DNA of 64,000 nt from Elusimicrobiota bacterium (GTDB taxonomy: Bacteria; Elusimicrobiota; Elusimicrobia; FEN-1173). Location: assembly GCA_016706425.1 (NCBI GenBank), contig JADJJR010000001.1, positions 1,612,001 to 1,676,000 of the forward strand, given 5' to 3'. The notes beneath the pieces are model-generated. The model was not told the origin of the DNA and ran no database searches. It saw nothing but the letters and a program-made list of their open reading frames with translations. Below, piece by piece: positions 57,201-64,000 of this stretch (the first letter of the stretch is position 1; each line of letters starts with the position of its first letter). The position numbers were made by a program, and so were the translations under genes.

Positions 57201-59568
57201 ATCGATAGGAGACGTTGCCGCCATTCACGGACCGCCAGAGGAAAACCACCCCGTGCGTCCGAGTCACGACAACGGCGGCGAACTTGCTGTTGCTCTTCTC
57301 CGACTCCCGGATCATCACGCCCGCCTTTTCCCACCCGGTGACGCTGGTGTTCTCCAGGGATTCCACCCGCGCGGAGACGGTCGCGTTGCCCGCCCCCCGC
57401 TTGAAAGCGAAGTGGAACGCGTCGCCGATGTCCGTGCCGGACCCGGTCACGTAAAAGGTGCCCGCGTGCAATCCCGCGGCGCCGCGCGCGGCGGGGCTCC
57501 CCACGTCGGTGTTGTGCCATCCGTCCGGCAAATCGACCGCGGCGCCGGCCTCCAGCGCTCGCGTCAGAGAGTTGTTGTCCTCTCGTTCCTCGGGGATGCC
57601 CCCCACGTCATCGACCTCGGCCTTCACGCGGTAGGTCCCCTCCGTCGCTGTCCAGGCAGCGCCGTCCACCCCGTCCGAGGCCGTCAACACCGCCGCCGCC
57701 CCCGGCGGGATCGAGGTGTTCCGCACCGCCGACCATGTTTTTTTCACGCCGTTGACGTAAAAGGCGACACCGTGATGCATCCCGGTGGGGCTACCCAACG
57801 CCCCCTGGTTTTTCACCACCGCGCTGAACACCACCGGCGTTCCCGGCGCGGGAAATCGGGGCGTCCAGGTGATGTCGGTCACGGCCAAATCGCACTTTTT
57901 AGCGGGCCCGGCGTCCGGGTTGGTCAAGACGTACATATAAACACCCGTCCGCAGGGCGGTGAAAGAATCGCTGAACGCCCCGTTATTGAGCGACGCCGTA
58001 AACGGCTCTTTAACGGAGACCATGTTTTGGTCCCGCTTCATGTCCGCCCAGGTTTTGTCCGTGGGGTATTCCGGCGACCCGGCCTTCACCCACGCGCTGT
58101 AGGAGTTGCTCCGCGTCTTGTCCACGCCGAAAAGTTGCACGTGCGCCCGCGTCCAGCCCGCCGGCAGGTTGTTCACCGTCACCGACACCCCGTCCGACTG
58201 CGTGTCGTCCGGGTGGGAAACCCCCGTGTAGTAGTCCTGGTTGTACACCAACACCTGAACCTGATTGCCGTCCGCGCTTTTGGTGGCGATGGCGTTGGCG
58301 CCTTTGTAGTCGTCGCGGGCGCTGCCGCCGGTCACGGGCAACAGGCGGTCCCCCAACAGGGAGAGCATCTTCAGCGCGTGGTAAACGGGCTTAAAGATGT
58401 TGTCTTTGCGCAGCGTCGCTCCCATGATGCCGTAATACGAGAGCTTGTCCCCCGGTCGCTGAAACCCCTCCTCCCACAGGTCCGAGATCACCCAATAGGA
58501 CCACGCCGACGGCGGCGGCACGCTGTTGTAGAGCAGCGTTTGCACCGCCTGCGCCACGAACGACGCCGACTGCCCCGAATCGTGGGATTCCCAAAAACCG
58601 TCGTTGTGGCCGAAAACGTAAAAGCTGGTCCCCGTCTCCGTGATCATCTGCTCCAAGCCCAGGGTGGAGTAATACCGCCCGATCTCATCGGAGAAAAAAT
58701 TGTGCCGCGCGCGATAAAAGCGCGCGTCGCCGACCGAGCCGTAATTGTCCGGATATACGTGATGTGAAAAGAAGTTGATCCGCGTTCCCGTCCGCTGGTT
58801 GGCGAAATTGGTCCCGCCACGACAATGATCCAGGAAGCTATAGAAGTAGCCGTCCGTGCCCGACGCGTCCATGGCCGACCCGCCGATCTTGATGTCCGGG
58901 TCCGCCGCCACCGCGCCTTCCACGGCGTAGTCGTAGAGCTTCGCGTATTCCGACCAACCGCCGGGAAAGGACAAGTTGGGTTCGTTGTACACTTCCCAAT
59001 GCCACTGGTCCACCACGGCCTTCCCGTAGCGCGCCACGCTGTGGCTGACGATTTGCCCGATCAATTCCCGCCACTTGCCGTAATCCTTGGGAATCGACGT
59101 GTTACCGCCGTACCAAAAGGCGTAATTGGCCCCGGGGTCGCTGGCCAAGTCCACCGGCATGTAGCTCAATTCCACGATGGGCCTCATGCCGCACTCTTGA
59201 ACGATGAAGTCCATCAGTTCGTCGTACTTCTCCCAGGAATAGACGGGTTGGCCCTGGCTGTCCTCATGATAAATGCCCACGTCGTCCATCAGGATGCCGT
59301 GCGCCCGCACGCCTTTGAACCCCAGCTCTTTCGCCGCCAACAGGTACGCCTTTCGGTGGTTGAGCGCGATGCCCGTGTCCGGGTCCCGGTAGTGGGACCC
59401 GTTCACCATCCCAATGCGGCAGGATCCCACGCTCCGCTGCCAAAAACGGTTTAGTGAGCCGCTGTCGCTGGACGCGTCGACGTTGATGGAATAGTCGTCG
59501 CTCCACGAAGACGAAGCGAACGCAAACAGCAGTGGGAAGAAGAACAGGGAAAAACGAAGGGTTTTCAT
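54271..59568 (-). CDS. Secreted GH39-like glycoside hydrolase with CARDB, PA14 and CBM domains
   Basis: 1765 aa from ATG 59568 (GGAGG upstream); signal peptide MKTLRFSLFFFPLLFAFASS. A catalytic TIM barrel of GH39 type (~25-450) with acid/base Glu196 in WEVYNEPNL and nucleophile Glu311 in MITETGTSF; a beta-sandwich (~450-590); CARDB-like domains (CDLAVTDITWTPRFPAPGTP; DLVVTNVSVTPSNPVAGEE); a laminin/exoglucanase-like domain; two PA14 domains (GLLAYYYKGIDADF; GLFGAYYNNPDFTD); and four C-terminal CBM6/35-like modules of ~130 residues (AEDGTVGNGA/AEQGAVGGGA ... NIDRY). Probably degrades a xylan-like or mixed polysaccharide outside the cell. Could be a T2SS substrate. Confidence 0.85.
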   Translation of the reverse strand: MKTLRFSLFFFPLLFAFASSSWSDDYSINVDASSDSGSLNRFWQRSVGSCRIGMVNGSHYRDPDTGIALNHRKAYLLAAKELGFKGVRAHGILMDDVGIYHEDSQGQPVYSWEKYDELMDFIVQECGMRPIVELSYMPVDLASDPGANYAFWYGGNTSIPKDYGKWRELIGQIVSHSVARYGKAVVDQWHWEVYNEPNLSFPGGWSEYAKLYDYAVEGAVAADPDIKIGGSAMDASGTDGYFYSFLDHCRGGTNFANQRTGTRINFFSHHVYPDNYGSVGDARFYRARHNFFSDEIGRYYSTLGLEQMITETGTSFYVFGHNDGFWESHDSGQSASFVAQAVQTLLYNSVPPPSAWSYWVISDLWEEGFQRPGDKLSYYGIMGATLRKDNIFKPVYHALKMLSLLGDRLLPVTGGSARDDYKGANAIATKSADGNQVQVLVYNQDYYTGVSHPDDTQSDGVSVTVNNLPAGWTRAHVQLFGVDKTRSNSYSAWVKAGSPEYPTDKTWADMKRDQNMVSVKEPFTASLNNGAFSDSFTALRTGVYMYVLTNPDAGPAKKCDLAVTDITWTPRFPAPGTPVVFSAVVKNQGALGSPTGMHHGVAFYVNGVKKTWSAVRNTSIPPGAAAVLTASDGVDGAAWTATEGTYRVKAEVDDVGGIPEEREDNNSLTRALEAGAAVDLPDGWHNTDVGSPAARGAAGLHAGTFYVTGSGTDIGDAFHFAFKRGAGNATVSARVESLENTSVTGWEKAGVMIRESEKSNSKFAAVVVTRTHGVVFLWRSVNGGNVSYRLSSPPGYGSAPIYVKLTRRGKSLDPFYSSDGTTWFSMTGAIIPMTTDIVSGLCVTSVTDGTLNTAKFTNVANTFDRTEGGPNGLLAYYYKGIDADFSRNYFRTERLVPNVDFDWGTGQPDPLLGPDSFSVIWKGYVTPAITRRYTFHTLTDDGVRLWVNGQLLVDKWIDQGATEHSGAIDLTGGVPVPIEMRMYDRGLGAVAKLMWSAPGLGKEVIPPSAVSPGRPDLVVTNVSVTPSNPVAGEEVSFSAVIRNVGMTASPSGQLHAVAFYVDGRKFAWSTARWTGLEPGASANVEADGGVNGTRWTAEPGPHTVMAVVDDNDTLPETDEFNNKSEIPLACATAPAGRGLFGAYYNNPDFTDLRMTRVDPKIKFNWIHLSPDLSLGSDTFSVRWTGSITPRYSEAYTFHAEADDGVRLWVDGQLIIDQWASQGATEHTGTIALTAGRPVSIRMDYYDDRVAALANLSWSSPSQAKELVPPEVLRPNGHEAERGTVGGGAAATGYYVGQMHNAGAWNQVDGVDGLAGGYKSLTIRYATNETNCVKSLFVNGVFVRRVSFPATGGWETFAVRMEPIGLSSGAVNTVRLQNAAGDAGGLNIDRYETSDYSPTGVYSAEDGTVGNGAVIAGSYVAQMHHPGAWNQIGAVFGAGGGVKILKIRYACNEAGVIKSLYANGVFVRHVTFPPTGSWSAYGETQTTVTLEAGFNNTLKLENGAGDAGGVNIDSYAISDYTPGDYEAEQGAVGGGAAIQGAHVGQMHQSGAWNQIGIVDGLGGGTKTLVVRYATNEAGVVKSLYVNGVFVRRVNFPVTGAWDAFGATQVAIPLNAGPANVIKLLNAPGDAGGVNIDRYAVSDYVPGVYEAEWGTVGGGAAVVGYFVGGMHAVGAWSQVDGVDGGSGGTKTLRIRCAASLTDGEKGLYVNGQYRQTLYFPSWWYGWESFHDVDVPVDLNPGPVNTIRLLNSKVQSGLNIDRYGIVEP

Positions 59569-59641
59569 CGGGGCCTCCAGCGCGTGCTTTGCCCACGCGG
59601 GCAGGTAAAGTGGACAATTTCCCCCTTTCGTTGTCAATCCG

Positions 59642-61183
59642 TCATCGCACCAACGCGCACGCCTCCGCGACGCCCAACTCGCAGGCCTTTTTCAAATCCG
59701 CGATCACTTCGGCCGGTTGCCGGTTGCGGCGGCGAGCGCCCGCCCGCTCCATGTAGGCTTTGCCGTTCCGGGGTTCCAAACGCAAAAATTCGTTCCACGC
59801 CCCCACTATCCCTTCCCAGTCTTTCCGCTGGGCCAACAGCCAATCCAACAACAACGTGTAGTCAAATTTCCGGGGATCCAGGCCCACAGCCCGTCGGGCC
59901 GCCCGCTCCGCGTCGGCAAGACGGTTTTGTTTGATCAGCGTGTGGGCCATTAAAAAATGCACCTGGGCGGAACCCGGGCTGAATTTCGGCGCAATTTTCA
60001 AATAATTCTCCGCCCGTTTAAAATCTCCCGACTCCATGGCCGCCCGGCCTTTTTGAATCAGTTCCTGAGCTCCCCTGGCCACGCCGGACAACGCCCGTTC
60101 GTTGAAAGGGTCAATCTGCCTCGCCCGGTCCAAATCCGCCAAAGCCTCTTCATAACGCTCCAACTCCATCAACGCAGTGGCCCGCCATGAAATCGTCTCC
60201 CCGTTCAGCCGCCCCTTCACGGCTTCGTCAAAAGAAGCCAGGGCCTGCCCGGGGTTTTTCATCGCCAATAATATCCGCCCCTCCAAAACGGGGTACAGCC
60301 AGTTGCCCGACATGGAAATTGCTTCTCGGATTAATCCCAATGCCTCTTCATATTTCTTGATTCTTAAAAGCGTGTCGGCTTTATCAAACAGACCATAGCC
60401 ATCCAGATTCAGCAATCGAGGATTAGCGTTCGTGAATCGTTGGCTTTCCCCAATATACGCCGCCATCGCCTCATAGCTTCCTCCCCAGCGCGGACAAAGG
60501 AAATGAATCGCTTGAGCTCTCAATCGGTAGGACTCGGGATTTTTGTCACCGTATTGCGCGATTGCGCCCAGAGCGTCACCGAGGGCAGATTCTACGGCGA
60601 TCAAACTCCGTAAAGCCGGGACACAAGATGGTTTCAACTCGATTGCTTTTTCCAAATCGGGTTTTGCCAATTCAAAAAACCATTTCATTCCATCGATTTT
60701 TTCCCGCGGTGTAATTATCCCCCAATTTTTCCCGCGCGCTTCAAAACCCAAATGAGTAAAAAATACACCCCGGGCCGCAAGCGCTGGCCATTGGTCGGGG
60801 TATTCTTTTAACCAATCAGTGAATAATGAATAGGCGGCAGAATCTGGTATTTCAAACCCTTCAAAAGCGTCAACCAGCGGGGTTTCCCTGGAGATATCCT
60901 TCTCCATCTCCGCTTGAAGTCCCAATAAAAGAGATTGCAGTTCATCAAACTTCTTTTTTCTTAAGAGGTTGAAAACTTTTCGGCGGATCAGCGCCTCTTT
61001 TGCTAACCCCAACTCTTTATCCGGCGCCGCTTCGTTTATTTTCATCCGGGGCTGCCAGCCCTCCGGAAGGACAAAACCCCCCGCGGATTGATTTTCGGCT
61101 TTAGCGGCCGCCGCGCTCAAGCCCAGAACGCCCACGGCGAAAACAAACCCGATCAAGAATAATCCTCCCATAATCTTTTTCAT
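59642..61183 (-). CDS. Exported DUF4034-like/TPR protein
   Basis: 513 aa, signal peptide (IGFVFAVGVLGLSAAAAKA). The N-terminal half (RRKVFNLLRKKKFDELQSLL ... AYSLFTDWLKEYPDQWPALA ... GFEARG) resembles DUF4034; the second half has TPR repeats (EEALGLIREAISM, ALASFDEAVKGRLNG, EEALADLDRARQIDPFNERA, DAERAARRAVGLDP, VIADLKKACELGVAEA). Likely a periplasmic scaffold. A second, interrupted copy begins at the window's right edge (63865-64000). Confidence 0.7.
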   Translation of the reverse strand: MKKIMGGLFLIGFVFAVGVLGLSAAAAKAENQSAGGFVLPEGWQPRMKINEAAPDKELGLAKEALIRRKVFNLLRKKKFDELQSLLLGLQAEMEKDISRETPLVDAFEGFEIPDSAAYSLFTDWLKEYPDQWPALAARGVFFTHLGFEARGKNWGIITPREKIDGMKWFFELAKPDLEKAIELKPSCVPALRSLIAVESALGDALGAIAQYGDKNPESYRLRAQAIHFLCPRWGGSYEAMAAYIGESQRFTNANPRLLNLDGYGLFDKADTLLRIKKYEEALGLIREAISMSGNWLYPVLEGRILLAMKNPGQALASFDEAVKGRLNGETISWRATALMELERYEEALADLDRARQIDPFNERALSGVARGAQELIQKGRAAMESGDFKRAENYLKIAPKFSPGSAQVHFLMAHTLIKQNRLADAERAARRAVGLDPRKFDYTLLLDWLLAQRKDWEGIVGAWNEFLRLEPRNGKAYMERAGARRRNRQPAEVIADLKKACELGVAEACALVR

Positions 61184-61233
61184 TTCATATCACCCTTTGT
61201 CTGACTAGGTTAACACGTGGGGAGCACATTACA

Positions 61234-61254
61234 GGTAATTAGGTAAGACCGTCC
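61234..61254 (-). repeat. Solitary IS end
   Basis: TAATTAGGTAAGACCGTCC within this interval matches the terminal sequence of the IS at 39206-40267. No transposase adjacent. Same orientation as 63840-63860. Confidence 0.8.
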
Positions 61255-61301
61255 TTTTTTACAGCGAGGCGGACTGGTCTTCCGTCAGCCGCCATTATCG
61301 C

Positions 61302-61631
61302 TTACTGGGTGTCCAATGATCTCGGGTTATGCTCAGATAACTTTTTATTGATTTTTTCAATAAACCCACTAATGAGATGATCCGGGGAGGAGTAGTCAGG
61401 TTTTTCGCAAATTGTCCATTCTTTGCCACCGACCATAAAACCAGCTTCATCTTCATAGATAAAAACTTCAAGCAATCGACGATCTTGTATCGAAAATTCA
61501 GCCTTAAAATAGCTCTCTTTACTACCTTGAATGGGCTCAAAGTTACTTTCGCCTAAAAAAGGATACTGCGCGAATAAAACTTTGCATTGATTAATGCATT
61601 TGGTTTGAAAATCGTTCATTGTTAAACTCAT
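61302..61631 (-). CDS. Candidate immunity protein for the RHS gene at 61635-63718
   Basis: 109 aa, cytoplasmic, AT-rich (MNDFQTKCINQCKVLFAQYP, LEVFIYEDEAGFMVGGKEWT, DYSSPDHLISGFIEKINKKL). It starts 3 bases after the RHS stop. Family not recognised; immunity inferred from position and composition. Confidence 0.55.
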   Translation of the reverse strand: MSLTMNDFQTKCINQCKVLFAQYPFLGESNFEPIQGSKESYFKAEFSIQDRRLLEVFIYEDEAGFMVGGKEWTICEKPDYSSPDHLISGFIEKINKKLSEHNPRSLDTQ

Positions 61632-61634
61632 AAA

Positions 61635-63718
61635 TTATAGTGCTCCTCCTGTCCAAATATCCAAGTGCCCCTTTTCAACTATTTGCTCTATAATTTTTCC
61701 TGCAATTCTAAACACTCTATTGCCCCCATGCCTTCCGAACCCAATGCGCAAAAACCTATTGCTATTGAGCCATCCGCCAGGCTGAACACCCTGGCGTAAC
61801 ATAACAGCGGCCCAAGCATAAGCCCCAATCTCTCCCGCTTTATACCAACCCGCACAAGGATCCACAGTTCCATCTGCGCCCCACTTCTCCCGAACCCACT
61901 CGGTTAAGCTTTTATCAAATAGCCCGAAACCGGATGTAATCGTGTCTCCAAAACCCGCGCTGACGTTAGAGGCGTCGTTTAATAACTCGAGCAAATCATA
62001 CAACCCTAGCGGGTCGATTCTATTGATGGGGTCGTTCTTCACATACGCGTACAGATTCTCGTCCCCACCCTCAAACCCAATCGGGTCCTTCGCCGTCCAG
62101 CGCCCCGTCCGCGCGTCGTAGTCCCGCGCTCCAAACCGCGTCAGCTTGGTGTCTTGGTCGTACAGCCCTCCCGCATACCCAAACGGTTGGAACCCGGGGT
62201 TCGTGTCGTTGGTGATGTTCCCCCAACTGTCGTAGTCCATCCGCTGGACAATGGCTCCGTTGGCCGCGTTCACCACCAGCCGGGGGCTCCCCAGATGGTC
62301 CGTGATGATCCGGTACATTGCCCCGCCCTTCTCCAGCCACTCCGGCACGTTGACGCGCGTTCCGTACACGTACCGCGCCGTGACGTTGTTCGCCCCGTCC
62401 AGCTCCGCCACGATCCTTAGTTGCCCGTCGTACAGATACCCTTGCGTCAGCGTGCCGTTCACCTTCCGCCCCACACGCCGGTTCCGACCGTCGATCACGT
62501 ACTCCAGGGTCGTTCCGCTGGGCAGCGTCACCGTCCGCAGGTTCCCCACCGCGTCATAATCGTACGTCGTGGTCACCCGCCTTCCGTCACCGTCCGCCAT
62601 TCGCCCCCCGCCGCGTGGGTGTACACCGCTCCCCCGTAGGTTGCCACCTTGTCGTCCCCGTCGTAGGTCCCGTTCAGGGTCGTCCCCCCCACCGTCCCGC
62701 TCGTCCGGTTCCCGTTCGCGTCGTACGTGTATTGCTCCACCCCCACACCGTTCTTCTCCACACGCACCAGCCGCCCCGCCACGTCATAGAAATAGGCGTA
62801 ATTGGCCGTCGTCCCTTGGATCGTCTCTGTCTTCGCCGTGATCCGACCCACACCGTCCCGCGTGTACGCCGCTTCCAACACCGCCGTCCCCCCCGACCGC
62901 GCCAGGTAGCCCGTCGGCTCCCCGTGTTCGTTGTACGTCCGCTCGTCCGTCACCACCCCCAGCGTCGTCCCCGTCACTTGCCCGTTCGCCGCGTCACGCG
63001 CCAGCGCCATCGCCCCCGCCGCAGTCAACAGCCCGTCCACGTCGTAGGCGTACACGGTGGTTCCCCCCCCGTTCACAGACACCCCCGCCGTCCGGAAGTC
63101 CGCGTCGTACGTCCGATCCACGCGCCCCGCCACCGGGCCCGTCAGTTCCGCCCCCGTCACCAGGTCCCCGTCATGGGCGTGCGCCAACCCCACGCCCCCC
63201 GGCGCCGTCACGCTCCCCAACCGCCCCGCCGCGTCATAGGCGTAAGTCGTCGCCCCCGCCCCCGTCGTCATGCTCCCCATTCGCCCCGCCGCGTCCCGCG
63301 TCACCGTCACCGTGTCACCGCCAGGCCGCGTCAAGGTCTTCAGTTGCGCGTCTTCGTCATAGTCGTACCGCGTCGTCGCTCCCAGCGGCGTCACGTACGT
63401 CCCCGGCAGGTCTCCCGCCCCATAGGTAAACCGGTGTTCCCCACCCCCCGGCGGCGTCAACCCCGTCACGTTCCCCTTCGCGTCGTACCCATAGTCCACC
63501 ACGCGCCCGTCCGGCATCGTCTGCCGCGTCACACGCCCCAGCGCGTCCGTCGCGAACGTCACCTGCCGACCCACCGCGTCCGTCACCCTCGACAGATGCC
63601 CCCCCGCGTTATAATCCAAGAGCGTCTCCCGCGGGCCACGCCGCACCACAGACATCCGCCCGCGCACATCGTAGGTGTATTTCAATGCCGCCAACGACCG
63701 GTATCGCTCTTCCACCAC
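61635..63718 (-). pseudogene. 5'-truncated, frameshifted RHS gene with toxin C-terminus
   Basis: Minus strand. First frame (63718-62573): YD repeats (YDVRGRMSVVRRG, RVTDAVGRQVTFATDALGRV ...). The frame shifts near 62580-62600 (GEWRTVTEGG-stop against RRVTTTYDYDAVGNLRTV), and frame 2 runs to 61635 through the core end DYDARTGRWTAKDPIGFEGG and NDPINRIDPLGLY. The C-terminal domain is FLRIGFGRHGGNRVFRIAGK then HLDIWTGG, a pattern common at RHS C-termini. No N-terminal secretion part; upstream the frame closes near 63767. Different RHS lineage from the 40-54 kb cluster. Confidence 0.8.
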
Positions 63719-63839
63719 CCGCCCCCGGCCGTCCAGCGTCTTTATGGTTGGTATTGGATCTGGGATTCGTCAAAGAACTGCAGAGGAAATCGCAGTGAGG
63801 GCGGACTCCAAATCTTCAGATGACCACCACACCCAAATA

Positions 63840-63860
63840 GGTAATTAGGTAAGACCGTCC
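63840..63860 (-). repeat. Solitary IS end interrupting the second TPR gene
   Basis: TAATTAGGTAAGACCGTCC again, immediately followed by CGTTTCAGGC..., where the DUF4034/TPR paralogue is cut. Confidence 0.8.
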
Positions 63861-63864
63861 CGTT

Positions 63865-64000
63865 TCAGGCCTCAAACCCCAAATTTGCGTAGAAGGCGCC
63901 CCGCCCCGCAAGCGCCGGCCATTGGTCGGGGTATTCTTTTAACCAATCAGAGAATAATGAATAGGCGGCAGGATCTGGTATTTCAAACCCTTCAAAAGCG
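63865..64000 (-). pseudogene. Partial DUF4034/TPR paralogue, interrupted and running off the window
   Basis: Minus-strand reading AFEGFEIPDPAAYSLFSDWL ... WPALAGRGAFYANLGFEA-stop. Closely similar to residues ~105-150 of the TPR protein at 59642-61183. The stop is created at the IS end, so the remainder of the gene (including TPRs) is missing here; the 5' part lies beyond 64000. Confidence 0.8.

Overview
The window is GC-rich chromosomal DNA (lower GC in a few islands) from an uncultivated-style Gram-negative bacterium. A complete type II secretion operon, pilin-like genes with GFTLxE prepilin sites, YD/RHS proteins, a GH39 glycoside hydrolase and DUF4034/TPR proteins would fit Elusimicrobiota or a related lineage. 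That assignment is an inference from gene content only.

Layout. (1) 1-3956: ordinary chromosome with a QueC-like fragment, a Gfo/Idh/MocA oxidoreductase, an exported protein with a duplicated domain, a pilin-like protein and a GT2 glycosyltransferase. (2) 4003-28853: a 24.85-kb genomic island inserted at the 3' end of a tRNA-Met gene (28849-28922, minus strand). The boundaries are TTGCG at 4003-4007 and 28849-28853, and a terminator that looks like the tRNA's original one is stranded at 3962-3997. A large serine recombinase lies against the tRNA. The island's left 1.57 kb (4003-5575) recurs inverted at 24892-26463, joined through CGCAA to an inverted copy of the island's right 0.4 kb (26459-26857). 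The island therefore carries, inside itself and inverted, a ready-made joint of its own two ends (an attP-like site).

Cargo. A minus-strand nitrosative/oxidative stress operon runs rrf2 - hemerythrin - ygbA - glutamine amidotransferase - quinol-type NO reductase - cupin - Fe/Mn superoxide dismutase - DUF488. It has a near-consensus promoter overlapped by a dyad in front of rrf2. hypD and a frameshifted hypX follow, then a DUF6573 gene facing a decayed copy of itself. Next is a lower-GC solitary reverse transcriptase between 122-bp direct repeats, with a 117-bp element present twice in the non-coding DNA upstream of it. A second stress-type operon on the plus strand holds DUF1353, cupin, DUF6448, hemerythrin, DUF1232 and a DUF1016N-nuclease fusion.

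(3) 29018-38764: a gspC-D-E-F-G-H-I-J-K-L-M type II secretion operon on the minus strand, mostly with 4-base stop/start overlaps. (4) 39030-54093: a polymorphic-toxin cluster. A full-length SpvB/RHS gene (split by one missing C in a C-run) is followed by two lipoproteins, two orphan RHS-discoidin-CT cassettes each with a small downstream gene (candidate immunity), a scrambled remnant and an IS200/RAYT-type element. A copy of the 3' end of the GH39 gene lies on each side of the cluster. (5) 54271-64000: a very large secreted GH39/CARDB/PA14/CBM protein, a DUF4034/TPR protein, another broken RHS gene with a candidate immunity gene between two solitary IS ends, and the start of a second, interrupted TPR gene.

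The T2SS could export the signal-peptide-bearing GH39 and RHS proteins, but nothing in the sequence proves that link.
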